Position numbers and translations under genes: made by a program. Shown one piece after another: positions 8,169 to 16,746 of a stretch of 63,003 bases of DNA. The DNA is from Actinomyces sp. oral taxon 448 str. F0400. Its GTDB lineage: Bacteria > Actinomycetota > Actinomycetes > Actinomycetales > Actinomycetaceae. The stretch is from NCBI RefSeq assembly GCF_000220835.1, contig NZ_GL985606.1, forward strand, positions 116,794-179,796, in the 5' to 3' direction. A model generated the notes under the pieces. The model did no database searches and was not told the DNA's origin. It saw only the letters and a list, made by a program, of their open reading frames with translations. Within the stretch, counting starts at the first letter, position 1, and every line of letters begins with the position of its first letter.

Positions 8169-9362
8169 TCAGCCGTGCACGAGGTCCAGACCCACGCTGG
8201 CGACCACCGGGGCGATCCCCAGCACGACGAAGGCAGGCAGATGGCACAGTCCGAGCGGGACCACGAGCCGCACGGCCAAACGCTCAGCGGCCTCCTCGTC
8301 GGCCGCCCGTCTCCCGGCCCGCAGGGCGGCGGCGGTCCCGACCAGGAGCGCCGTCGGAGAGGCCCCATCCTCCCAGCCGGGACGCAGACACCCTTCCAGA
8401 CGCGTACGACGCTCCCTCCAAGCGGCATCGTCAGGCGCCTGCCAGGCCTCATCCCACTCCGCACCCAGCAGCAGCGCCCGCCCCACAACCGTCAGTCCCC
8501 TCTCGTCAAGGGCTTCGCCGAGGGCCTGCAGAGCCCCTGGCAGAGAAGCCCCTGCCGACAGCGCTGCAGCCGCCAGATCGAGCACGAGAGCCTCATCCAC
8601 CCTGCAGACGGGGGCCGTCGCCGCCGCGACCAGGCGCGCCGTCACCCGGTGACCCACGACCATGAGGCCGATCCCGAACAGCCCCAGGGCGCTTCCCAGA
8701 CCGCCATCGAGCAGAACCTCCTCGGGGCGCGCACCCACCGCCGCCCCCAGCAGCAGGCCGGCCAACGGCAGCAGGGCCAGGAGCCGGGCGGTCGAGCGCG
8801 GCCCGGATAGCGCGGTGCGCCGCGACGCCTCGGCGTGCCCGGACTCGGCCACGCCCCCGGCGACCGCCTCCAGGATGCCGGCCAGAGGAGCGCCGAGCGA
8901 GGCCGTCAGCCGGCACGCCGCCACCGCTCCGGGCACCGCCGCCGTCGCCGCCCGTCGCCTCCGCCGGGAGGCCCGGCGGCCCGGCAGCGGAGGGTTCCAC
9001 ACCCACCTGCCGCGCACGCGGGCCGGCATCCAGCCGTCAGGCGCCGCCTCGGCCAGTTCCCGCAGGGCGGGCGGCACGCCGTCCTCACCCGGCTCAACCC
9101 CCTCGGACACCCCGGAGCGCTCCAGGGCGCGCAACCAGGCGCGCTGCGGGGTGGCCCCGGCGCGCAGCAGGGTGGCGACCTCGGTCAGGAGCAGCCCGAC
9201 ATCGAGATCGGCCCGCTCGCGGGCACCCGACGCACCGCCGCGCCCGATGGCGCCCGCGCGGCGCGTCCCCCGCTCGTCGGGAAGCTCGCGCCTGGCCGGC
9301 AGCAGCACGACGGCGGCGGCGAGCGCCACTAGCAACCCGATAGCGACTACCTCGCCGTTCAT
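8169..9362 (-). CDS. TadB-TadC fusion, inner-membrane platform of a Tad/Flp-type pilus
   Basis: 397 residues starting MNGEVVAIGLLVAL; the ATG overlaps the TadA stop (ATGA at 9359-9362). Two type II secretion F-like modules are visible in one chain. The first begins DVGLLLTEVATLLRAGATPQ and ends in membrane helices LLALLPLAGLLLGAAVG and GLFGIGLMVVGH. The second begins VDEALVLDLAAAALSAGASL and ends LVVPLGLCHLPAFVVLGIAP. TadB and TadC are usually separate proteins, so this is a fused, compact version. It would anchor the TadA ATPase. No pilin or TadE gene follows; the array of immunity genes does. Confidence 0.8.
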   Translation of the reverse strand: MNGEVVAIGLLVALAAAVVLLPARRELPDERGTRRAGAIGRGGASGARERADLDVGLLLTEVATLLRAGATPQRAWLRALERSGVSEGVEPGEDGVPPALRELAEAAPDGWMPARVRGRWVWNPPLPGRRASRRRRRAATAAVPGAVAACRLTASLGAPLAGILEAVAGGVAESGHAEASRRTALSGPRSTARLLALLPLAGLLLGAAVGARPEEVLLDGGLGSALGLFGIGLMVVGHRVTARLVAAATAPVCRVDEALVLDLAAAALSAGASLPGALQALGEALDERGLTVVGRALLLGAEWDEAWQAPDDAAWRERRTRLEGCLRPGWEDGASPTALLVGTAAALRAGRRAADEEAAERLAVRLVVPLGLCHLPAFVVLGIAPVVASVGLDLVHG

Positions 9363-10642
9363 CGCGACCCGCCTGTGAGTACCGCTGTGACCGGTTCCGT
9401 GCCGATGCGCCTGGCCAAGGCGTCGGCCGACGGGCCGGCGCGCACAACCCCGTCCGAACCGAGCAGGAGCGCCTCCAGGCACATCAGATGCCCGCCCTCG
9501 TCCCGGTGCAGCATGCCGACGCTGGCCACATAGCGCCGCGCGCTCGGTGAGACGGGGCCCCGCCCCGACCCCGCCCCGCGTCCCGGGACGGCCTCCGCTG
9601 CAAGCGCTCCCCTGGTGCGCCGCAGATGGATGACGGCGTCCAGAGCGCTGGCGGCCTGAGCCGCGACCGCGATCTCGTCGAGCCCGGCGAGCGCTCCGAG
9701 CGCGGTCAGACGCGCGGGCACATCCGCCGGGGAATTGGCGTGCAGGGTGGCCCAGCCGCCCTCGTGCCCGGTGTTGAGAGCGGTAAGCACATCGCGCACC
9801 TCGGGCCCGCGGCATTCCCCCAGGACGATACGGTCGGGCCGCATGCGCAGGGCGGTGCGCACGAGCGCGGTCATGGGCACGGCGCCGATGCCCTGAACAT
9901 TGTCGCTCCGCTCCTGGAGGTGGATGACGTGGGGGTGGTCGGGGCGCAGCTCGCTGGCCTCCTCGATACACACGATGCGCTCCGTGGCGGGCACGAGCCC
10001 CAGAAGAGCGGCCAGCAGAGTGGTCTTGCCGGTGCCGGTGGCGCCGGTGACCAGGCAGGAGGCGCGAGCGGTCACCAGGCTCTCCAGAACGGCATCCAAG
10101 CCGGGGGCGAGAGTGCCGGCGTCGGTCAGCTCGGCCAGAGTGAAGGCGCGGCGTCGTTTGGTGCGCAAGCAGATAAGAGTACCGTCGGCGCTCAGGGGCG
10201 GCAGGACGGCGTTCAGACGGGTGCCGTCGGGCAGGGTGGCGTCGACGACGGGGCTGGCATCATCCAGTCGGCGCCCGCAGGAGGCCGCCATGCGGACGGC
10301 GAGAGCCCGCGCCTGCGTCTCGGGGAGGACGGCGTCGGGCACGGCCTCGAGACCGCGGCCGCGGTCGATCCACGTGGTGCCGGCGCCCACAAGGACGTCG
10401 GTGACCCCGTCGGCGGACAGCAGCGGCTGGAGCACGGGACCGGCGCCCTCGACGTCGGCGCGCACACGACGGCTGAGGCGGGCCAGTCCGCCGGCTCCGG
10501 TGGTGGGCGCGGCGCCCGCGCCCAGAGCGCTCTCCAGGCTGGCACCGCGCGCCAGCGCCCCGCGCACGGTGGCGAGTTCGTCCCCCGCAGCCGCGTCCGT
10601 CCCGCCTCCCCGCCCGGCGGGGACCGCCCGTGAGCTCACCAT
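9359..10642 (-). CDS. tadA: TadA/CpaF-family secretion ATPase
   Basis: 427 residues. Walker A GATGTGKTTLLAALLG, the aspartate-box segment IVCIEEASELRPDHPHVIHL, and GECRGPEVRDVLTALNTGHE with ATLHANSP are hallmarks of the type II/IV secretion ATPase family that powers Tad pili. The start codon overlaps the ssd stop by 7 nt and the stop overlaps tadBC by 4 nt, so the three genes are translationally coupled. Gene order matches the ssd-tadA-tadB-tadC block of actinobacteria. Confidence 0.9.
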   Translation of the reverse strand: MVSSRAVPAGRGGGTDAAAGDELATVRGALARGASLESALGAGAAPTTGAGGLARLSRRVRADVEGAGPVLQPLLSADGVTDVLVGAGTTWIDRGRGLEAVPDAVLPETQARALAVRMAASCGRRLDDASPVVDATLPDGTRLNAVLPPLSADGTLICLRTKRRRAFTLAELTDAGTLAPGLDAVLESLVTARASCLVTGATGTGKTTLLAALLGLVPATERIVCIEEASELRPDHPHVIHLQERSDNVQGIGAVPMTALVRTALRMRPDRIVLGECRGPEVRDVLTALNTGHEGGWATLHANSPADVPARLTALGALAGLDEIAVAAQAASALDAVIHLRRTRGALAAEAVPGRGAGSGRGPVSPSARRYVASVGMLHRDEGGHLMCLEALLLGSDGVVRAGPSADALARRIGTEPVTAVLTGGSR

Positions 10643-11907
10643 GGCCGGTCCGCTCCGACCAGCTCCGCTGCGAGCGCGCGGGCGGCGCGGCGAGTAGCCC
10701 CCCGGCCCCGGGTGGGGTCGTCGCCGCGTGCGACCCGTTGGGTGACGGCCCGGTCATGGGGAATCGTCGCAATCACCGGCGCCCGGGTCATGATCTCAAG
10801 CTCGTCGAGGACGAGATCCTCCCCGACCAGCCGCACGGCCATGGCCACCGAGCCGCTCTCACGGGTTCGGTAGCGGGCGGCGAGAGCCTCAGCGGCGAGG
10901 GCGGCGCGCAGATCCAGAGCTGTCACGAGCAGAGTCAGAGCGCCGGGCGGCAGGTCAATGCCGCGCGGCAGATCGACCAGTACGAGGTCGTGGTGCGCGG
11001 CCAGCGCCTCCAGGGCGGGGACCAAGCAACTCCGATCGGGGATCCCGCCGCGTGCATCGCCGGTCAGGACGGGCATGCCGAGCCAGGTGGGCAGGACCGG
11101 AACGAGCCGGTCGGGACGGAAGGCGGCCTCGTCCGCGGGCAGGTCGCTCCAACGCAGGCCGGGGACGACGTCGTCGCCGATGAGTAGGCCGAGACCGCCG
11201 GCCGGATCCGCGTCCAGGAGCGAGACCCGGGCGCCGGCGACGGTGCAGGCGCGCGCGAGGTGGAGCAGGAACGTGCTCGTGCCCAGGCCGCCGCGGGTCC
11301 CGACCAGGGCGACGATGCGGGCGCGCGGCGGGTGCTGGGCGCTCAGCAGGGCGGCGACAAGACGGTCGAGGCCGTCAGGCGCGGCCAGTGACTCCACGTC
11401 GAAGGTAACCAGGCGCTGTCCCGCGGGTGCCTCGGGAAGTACGGCTGCGGGCCCCAGGAGCAGGACAGCGTCCGCGCTCGGCGTCAGCGCGGCGACGGCG
11501 TCGAGCGGGTCGTCCGAGGGGGAACACAGGAACGGGTCGGCGCCGGTGCAGGCGCGCACGAGCGCGAGGACCTCCTCGTCCAGGGGGCCCGAGGAGTCGG
11601 CCGCGGCGATCGGCCCCTCGGATCGGGGGTCCGTGCGGCCGGCCCCGACCGGCCCGGCGAAACCGGCCGCCATGATGAGGACGCTGACGCCCGGCGCCGG
11701 CGGAGCGCCTTCGGCCGTACGGCTCGCGCAAGCCGCGGGCGGCGGTTCGAGGCCGGGGGCGCGAGCGCTCATCGGCGGCGCGGCCGAGGCACCGCGAACG
11801 GCTGAAGGGGCGGGTGAGGCGGGCACGGCGACTCCTTCGGTTCGAGCGGGATACGGGGGCGTCGTCCCCGCGTCCTCAGGGTGAGACAGGAGGGGTCGAC
11901 GCCGCAT
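10636..11907 (-). CDS. ssd: Ssd/CpaE-like P-loop protein of the Tad locus
   Basis: 423 residues with a variable Ala/Pro-rich N-terminus and a MinD/ParA-like C-terminal half: deviant Walker A VGTRGGLGTSTFLLHLARA, LLDADPAGGLGLLIG and HHDLVLVDLPRG. This is the septum-site-determining protein (Ssd)/CpaE type found upstream of actinobacterial tad genes. It probably places or times assembly of the secretion machine. The ATG at 11907 is supported by GGAGGGATCGG directly upstream. Confidence 0.85.
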   Translation of the reverse strand: MRRRPLLSHPEDAGTTPPYPARTEGVAVPASPAPSAVRGASAAPPMSARAPGLEPPPAACASRTAEGAPPAPGVSVLIMAAGFAGPVGAGRTDPRSEGPIAAADSSGPLDEEVLALVRACTGADPFLCSPSDDPLDAVAALTPSADAVLLLGPAAVLPEAPAGQRLVTFDVESLAAPDGLDRLVAALLSAQHPPRARIVALVGTRGGLGTSTFLLHLARACTVAGARVSLLDADPAGGLGLLIGDDVVPGLRWSDLPADEAAFRPDRLVPVLPTWLGMPVLTGDARGGIPDRSCLVPALEALAAHHDLVLVDLPRGIDLPPGALTLLVTALDLRAALAAEALAARYRTRESGSVAMAVRLVGEDLVLDELEIMTRAPVIATIPHDRAVTQRVARGDDPTRGRGATRRAARALAAELVGADRPW

Positions 11908-12136
11908 CCGATCCCTCCGGTCCCTGTGGGCAGCGCAGTCGCGGCCGGCCCTGTGGAGCCCTGCAACGACTTCGACATGCGCTCACGCGCAGGGGCGGCG
12001 GATCGAACGGTTCGGAGGGAGGAACCCTCGGGAAGAACGAAGCGAAAGGGCAGGTCCTGCTCCGGTCTCGGGAAGGCGGGTACCCTCGTGACAGCGTGAC
12101 AGGCATCGCGATGAGAATGAGGATTGGGGGCGAGCG

Positions 12137-13108
12137 GTGGCGACCCCTACGCGCCCGGACCCGGAAGCCGCGGACGGCGCCCGGCGGCCCGATGCCCCGA
12201 CAGCCAGTCGGGGCGCCGACCCGTCGGCCCTTCCCGCATCCGTCGGTCCCGCCGCATCCAGCGCCGGCGAGTCCCCCGCCCTCGCATCCGCCGGGCGTAC
12301 GTGCGCCTACTTCGACCTCGACAAGACCATTCTGGCGACGTCGGCCACAATCGCCCTTGGTTCGCCCATGCGCCGCAGCGGCCTGATCTCGACCGCCTCC
12401 CTGGCGCGCGGAGTCCTCTCCCAGCTCCCCTACCTCCTGGTGGGCGCCGACGAGGGCCAGACCGCCCGTCTCATGGAGCGTCTGGCGCTCATGTCCGCCG
12501 GCATCGAGCGCGCGCACTTGCAGGCCGTCGTGCACGACGCCCTGGCCACCGCGATCGAGCCCGCCGTCTACGCCGAAGCCCTCGACCTCATCGAGGCCCA
12601 CCACCGGGCCGGGCACGACGCCGTCGTGGTCTCTGCCTCCTTAAGCGAGATGGTCGAGCCGGTCGCCGCGCTCGTCGGGGCCGACCGCGCCATCGCCACC
12701 CGCATGGAGGTCGACGCCCGGGGCCGTTTCACCGGCCGGATCGCTCACAGTCTGCTGCACGGCGCCAAGGTCGACGCCCTCGCCGAGGACGCGCGCGACC
12801 ACGGCATCGATCTCGCCCGCTCCTGGGCCTACTCCGACTCCATCTCGGACCGCCCCATGCTCCGAGCCGTCGGTCATCCGGTCGCGGTCAACCCCGACCG
12901 GGAATTGCGGCGTCTGGCCGAAGCTCAGGACTGGCCGGTGCGCGACTTCGCCCGCCCGGTGCGGGTACGCCGTCCGAGGCTGCCGGCACCGCGTCCGCGA
13001 ACCCCGGGGACGGGCGCCGGGCCCGTCCGCAGCGCGGTCGGTCTTGTCACGGTCCTCGCCGCGGCCGGCACGGCGAGCGTGGTGATGGCGCGTCGGCGGG
13101 GCCGGTGA
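12137..13108 (+). CDS. HAD-IB family hydrolase (SerB-like)
   Basis: 323 residues from GTG. Motif I YFDLDKTIL (DxDxT variant), motif II VVVSASLSEMVEP and motif IV YSDSISDRPML are present, with a lysine-containing HGAKVDAL between them. This subfamily resembles phosphoserine phosphatase, but its substrate is unknown. It is divergent from ssd, as I recall for Rv3660c/Rv3661. About 55 Ala/Pro-rich residues precede the domain, so a later start cannot be excluded. The C-terminus has a basic tail after VTVLAAAGTASVVMA, a possible membrane helix. Confidence 0.85.
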   Translation: MATPTRPDPEAADGARRPDAPTASRGADPSALPASVGPAASSAGESPALASAGRTCAYFDLDKTILATSATIALGSPMRRSGLISTASLARGVLSQLPYLLVGADEGQTARLMERLALMSAGIERAHLQAVVHDALATAIEPAVYAEALDLIEAHHRAGHDAVVVSASLSEMVEPVAALVGADRAIATRMEVDARGRFTGRIAHSLLHGAKVDALAEDARDHGIDLARSWAYSDSISDRPMLRAVGHPVAVNPDRELRRLAEAQDWPVRDFARPVRVRRPRLPAPRPRTPGTGAGPVRSAVGLVTVLAAAGTASVVMARRRGR

Positions 13109-13120
13109 CGGGCCCCGCCG
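13094..13120 (+). terminator. Hairpin at end of HAD gene
   Basis: CGGCGGGGCC, a 7-nt loop and GGCCCCGCCG form a perfect 10-bp stem. The HAD stop codon lies in the loop. It sits between convergent genes and could serve both directions. No U-tract follows, as is usual in high-GC actinobacteria. Confidence 0.6.
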
Positions 13121-13145
13121 GCGCGCCCCGGGAGTCCGGGACGCC

Positions 13146-14162
13146 TCAGTCGGACACCCCGCCGACCGCCGTCGTCCCCGCCCGAACCGCCCGGCAGATC
13201 GTCTGCGCCTCCTGGATCCCCACGAGGATCGCCTCCGCCTGCCACACGACCCACGCCACCACGCCCTCATGAGTTCCGGAGGCGTAGGCGGCGATCGCCT
13301 CCGCGTAGGCCGCCGGCACGCGTCCGGCGTACCGATCGGTGACGGCGACCCCGGTCGGTTCGAGCCCGTCGCGGGTGACGAGGTGGCGGACCAGCAGTCT
13401 GCCGACAGCGGCATTGCCGGCGAGGAAGGGACGCGCGGTCGCCATCTCGGCGTGCACGAGCGCGGCGCGCACGAGCGCAGGAGCGCCGCGCAGGTCGATG
13501 AGGCGGATCAGAGCCCCCAGTCGCGCTGCCAGGGCCTCGCCATCGGGAGCGGGGCCCGGACCCCCCTCCACGGGAACGGTCCCGTCGGTCCGGGGGGCCG
13601 CGACGGCGTCCAGCGGGATCCGCCCGGCGACGGCGATGGGTCCGGCCACGTCCCGGTGCAGAGCGGTCAGCAGCGCCCGCGGAGGCGGCTGGGCGGGCCT
13701 GGCATCGCCGCGCAGATCCGGCATCCAGGTCGTCAGGCGCGCCCCGGCCCGCCACAGTCCGGCGACGGCATCCAGCGACGGGTCGCCGGTGGCGGCCTCG
13801 GTGAGCGCGCGGGCGGCAACGGCCTCGCGCAGGACGGCGGTAGGCACGACCACGCCCTCGATTCCGCCCGAGGCGATGGCGCAACGCACCGCCGCCTCGG
13901 CGCGGGCCTCGCGCCACCGGCGCCGTAGGGCCTCATGCCACCGCAGCTCGGCCGAAGCCTCGCGCAGGGCCCCGGCCGCGCGCACGACCCGCTCGTCGGC
14001 GGCGATGGCGCGCAGCGCCCGGGAGACAGGACCCGTATCGGCGTGCGGGGCGCCCGGCCCCGTCCGCCCGACGCGCCTCGACGCCTCCTCGGCCGCGGGA
14101 TACAGCTGACGGCTGCCTCCGCGGCCGGGGCCCGACCCGATGCTCACCCCCATACTCATCAT
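13146..14162 (-). CDS. Fic-fold protein with degenerate catalytic motif
   Basis: 338 residues if started at the MMSMGVSIG cluster; the frame could extend upstream to 14252. The central segment RPFLAGNAAVGRLLVR aligns with the Fic motif HPFxDGNGRxxR. The catalytic His is Arg, the acidic residue is Ala and the GR pair is AA, so AMP transfer by the usual mechanism is unlikely. The preceding LVRAALVHAEM is the usual helix before the Fic loop. It corresponds in position to Rv3662c beside the ssd/HAD pair, a conserved protein of unknown role. It converges on the HAD gene. Confidence 0.6.
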   Translation of the reverse strand: MMSMGVSIGSGPGRGGSRQLYPAAEEASRRVGRTGPGAPHADTGPVSRALRAIAADERVVRAAGALREASAELRWHEALRRRWREARAEAAVRCAIASGGIEGVVVPTAVLREAVAARALTEAATGDPSLDAVAGLWRAGARLTTWMPDLRGDARPAQPPPRALLTALHRDVAGPIAVAGRIPLDAVAAPRTDGTVPVEGGPGPAPDGEALAARLGALIRLIDLRGAPALVRAALVHAEMATARPFLAGNAAVGRLLVRHLVTRDGLEPTGVAVTDRYAGRVPAAYAEAIAAYASGTHEGVVAWVVWQAEAILVGIQEAQTICRAVRAGTTAVGGVSD

Positions 14163-14260
14163 CGCTTCACTGTAGTAGCGGTTGGAGCGAGGAGCATGAG
14201 ACGCCGCTGCCCCCGCGCTCCCGACCACCTCGAACCGGCCCCCGCGCCGCACGTCTCATC

Positions 14261-14266
14261 TAGGCT
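14261..14266 (+). promoter_or_regulatory. TAGGCT -10 box, leaderless start
   Basis: TAGGCT ends 7 nt before the GTG at 14274, the distance expected between a -10 box and a transcription start at the first base of the codon. There is no ribosome site. Confidence 0.55.
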
Positions 14267-14273
14267 TCGGGCC

Positions 14274-15272
14274 GTGACCCCCGCCCCGAGCCTCGACGTA
14301 CGCGGCCCCTCCCCGGCGTCTCCGGGAGGCGCCCCGCTCGCTCCGCGTCCTCGACGCGTCGATTACCTCCTGGCCGTCGCCGTCGGGGTCGCTGCGGCTC
14401 CCGCGACCATGGTTCTGCTCGGTACCGCGTCGAGTCTGGCCGCCGCCGACCGACTGCCCCTGGCGGTGCTCCACCTCGCCCTGGCGCTGACGGTGTGCGC
14501 CGCCGCGCAGTGGTTCTTCGCCGTACGCTCCTCACTGGGCGGGCTCGCCGCCGGTCTGGTGGCACTGGTGGCGCAGGTGGCCGTGCTCCTGTCCCCGCAG
14601 GGGTCCCAGTCCGCCCCGACGCCGTGGGCGCGCACCTTCATTCCGACCGGTACGCTGCTGATCGCCGCGGGTGTGCTCCTGGGCGGCTCGTGGGGCATGC
14701 GCTACGCCCGCCGCGCTGGACGCGACGACGCCCGACTGGCCGTGCGCCTGACGGCGGCCGACCGCACCATGGGAGTGACGCCGTCCGCTCCGCCGTCGAG
14801 GCGTCGCGATCACGGCATGTCTCTCATTGTGACGGCGGCAACCACCGTTGCCGCCTTGGCGCTGCTCCAGCACGGTTACGCCGATCTGGTCGGCCCTCTC
14901 GGCGATTCCGCCAGCCCGGTCGACTCCCTCACGACCCTCGGCGCCCTCGTCCTGCTCGCCCTGGGCGCCTTCGTCACGGGTCGTTCGACCCTCGGCGCCC
15001 GGGCGACGGGCCCGTTGCTCGGGCTCGCCGGCCTGCCGGCGCTGCTCGGCGGGGCGCGACCCGCAGTGCCGGGAACGGAAGCGCTCGTGCGGTGGCTGCC
15101 CCACGACCCGACCGGTGTGGGCCTGATCGCGACCGGCATACTGCTCACGACGGTGGGCTGGGGCGCGCATCTGGCCAGGCACCGGAGCCGCGCCGAGGAG
15201 CTGGTCGGGCTCAGATCCGTCGAGCCGACGACGCCGGCGCTCGGCGCCGCCCACTCGCAGGAGGCATCATGA
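14274..15272 (+). CDS. Multi-helix membrane protein of unknown function
   Basis: 332 residues from GTG, chosen because of the TAGGCT box. Hydrophobic segments include DYLLAVAVGVAAAPATMVLL, LAVLHLALALTVCAAAQWFF, GGLAAGLVALVAQVAVLL, FIPTGTLLIAAGVLLGG, LIVTAATTVAALALLQ, LGALVLLALGAFVTG and VGLIATGILLTTVGWGAHLA, about seven helices. No catalytic or transport motif is recognised. Its stop is shared with a possible ATGA start for the next gene. Confidence 0.7.
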   Translation: MTPAPSLDVRGPSPASPGGAPLAPRPRRVDYLLAVAVGVAAAPATMVLLGTASSLAAADRLPLAVLHLALALTVCAAAQWFFAVRSSLGGLAAGLVALVAQVAVLLSPQGSQSAPTPWARTFIPTGTLLIAAGVLLGGSWGMRYARRAGRDDARLAVRLTAADRTMGVTPSAPPSRRRDHGMSLIVTAATTVAALALLQHGYADLVGPLGDSASPVDSLTTLGALVLLALGAFVTGRSTLGARATGPLLGLAGLPALLGGARPAVPGTEALVRWLPHDPTGVGLIATGILLTTVGWGAHLARHRSRAEELVGLRSVEPTTPALGAAHSQEAS

Positions 15273-15400
15273 CCCGCGGTCCGCGACGCTCCCGCAGAAG
15301 ACCGCAACAGTCCCGCAGCCGCGGCCCCGGCACGCCTTCCCCCGGCCGTGCCGGGAGGCGACTACCGTGGCCCGCAGGAAGCAGGGTAGAAGGAGGCCTC

Positions 15401-16711
15401 GTGAGCACCGAGAATTCCAGTCGTTCCGAGAAGGAGGAGACCGAGGCGCCTAAGAAGGGCGGACCCGTCGATGCCGGTGACGCGTCCGCGGCCGGAGCCG
15501 TTTCCCCGCAGATGCCGTCCCCCACCCCGGCGCTCGGCGACGACGGCGAGCCCCCGGCCAAGCGCGAGGGACTCGGGCGGACCGGCGCCGCCGCTTCTCC
15601 GGGGCTGCCGGCACCGCCCACCGGGCCGGACGCAGGCGCACCGCCCACCGGGCCCGACGCAGCGGCCGCTGCGGGGAATTCCTCCGGCCCCGCCATGCCC
15701 TTGCAGCCCGGCGCCTCGGGTCCACCGGAACTGTCGCTGCCCGTCGATGCGAGGACGATTCCCGTGGGCCGCCCCGTCGACGATCCTCTTGAACTCGAAA
15801 GGCCCGGCCCCACCATCCCGTCCGTCCCCGATCCGGGAGCACCGGAGGAAGAAGGCCGGCCTCCCATCGAGGACACGGCCGTGCGCCGCCGCTCTCTGTT
15901 CACCGCCGCTCCCGCCTCCGGCCCCGCTGAGCAGGTGCCGGCGGAGCCCGACCCGGTACCCGATCGCGGTCGGGCGCCCGAGGGGAGGATCGCGGGTGAC
16001 TCGGGATGGCGAACAGAGCCGCCTCAAGCGCCCGGCGCGGGACGCCAGGCGTTCACGACCCGGCCCCGAGGCGGAGCCGGTGCGGCGGGCCCCGGCGGCC
16101 CCGTCGACCGGGTCGGGCAGGACGCACCCGCCGCGCGCAGCAGCAGGAGCGCCCTGAAGGGCAGGCATGCCGCCGACGACGACGTGCCGCTCGACGGCTC
16201 CACTGTGGTCGGGCACCCGAAGTCGCGGACCGCCGCCCACTGGGCCGGCATCCTCGTGTCGATCGTGGCACTGCCCATCGCCTGGTTCTTCCTCCACGAC
16301 GGCGCCTCGGCGGCGACCGCCGCACCGGCGGAGCCCCACGTGTTCACCACGTCGGCGCGCGGCGCGGTCGAGCTGGGGTCGGGCGCGCTGGCCCTCGCCG
16401 TCGCCCTGTGGATGGCGCGCTACACCAGTGCGGGCAGCATTGTCGTCGGGGTCGTTTCGATCCTGCTGGGACTGCCCTTCCTCGTCCTCCCCGGGGTGAT
16501 GACCGACGTCGTCTCGCCATTCCTCGATGATCTGAACGCGCAGTCCGCCCTCGGCACGAGCCTGAGCGACTACCTGTGGGCCGACGCCGTCACCGGCAAG
16601 TTCCTGGCTCTGGGCGTGTTCATGGTGATGGTCGGCGTCGTCTCGCACTCGGCCCGACGCGCGGGACGACGCGAGCAGGAGGTCATCGACCGCGTGCGCC
16701 GCTCCGACTGA
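15401..16711 (+). CDS. Membrane protein with long disordered N-terminus
   Basis: 436 residues from GTG, preceded by AGAAGGAGGCCTC. An alternative ATG at 15269, also after AGGAGG and overlapping the previous stop, would add 44 Arg-rich residues. Residues 1-270 are Pro/Ala/Gly/Glu-rich and probably disordered. The C-terminal part has about four helices: AGILVSIVALPIAWFFLHDG, VELGSGALALAVALWMARY, VVGVVSILLGLPFLVLPGV and FLALGVFMVMVGVVSHSARR. Function unknown; the layout of a cytosolic tail plus helices resembles actinobacterial envelope proteins. Confidence 0.65.
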   Translation: MSTENSSRSEKEETEAPKKGGPVDAGDASAAGAVSPQMPSPTPALGDDGEPPAKREGLGRTGAAASPGLPAPPTGPDAGAPPTGPDAAAAAGNSSGPAMPLQPGASGPPELSLPVDARTIPVGRPVDDPLELERPGPTIPSVPDPGAPEEEGRPPIEDTAVRRRSLFTAAPASGPAEQVPAEPDPVPDRGRAPEGRIAGDSGWRTEPPQAPGAGRQAFTTRPRGGAGAAGPGGPVDRVGQDAPAARSSRSALKGRHAADDDVPLDGSTVVGHPKSRTAAHWAGILVSIVALPIAWFFLHDGASAATAAPAEPHVFTTSARGAVELGSGALALAVALWMARYTSAGSIVVGVVSILLGLPFLVLPGVMTDVVSPFLDDLNAQSALGTSLSDYLWADAVTGKFLALGVFMVMVGVVSHSARRAGRREQEVIDRVRRSD

Positions 16712-16733
16712 CTGACGGCGGAGCGCTCTCGGC

Positions 16734-16739
16734 TAACCT
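16734..16739 (+). promoter_or_regulatory. TAACCT -10 box before azlC
   Basis: TAACCT is followed after 7 nt by the GTG at 16747. Same geometry as the other leaderless starts in this window. Confidence 0.5.
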
Positions 16740-16746
16740 GGAGGGC

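Noticed and set aside
15362-16648. 428-codon minus-strand ORF opposite the membrane protein gene
   Set aside because: Low-complexity antisense product, while the plus strand has ribosome site and clear helices.
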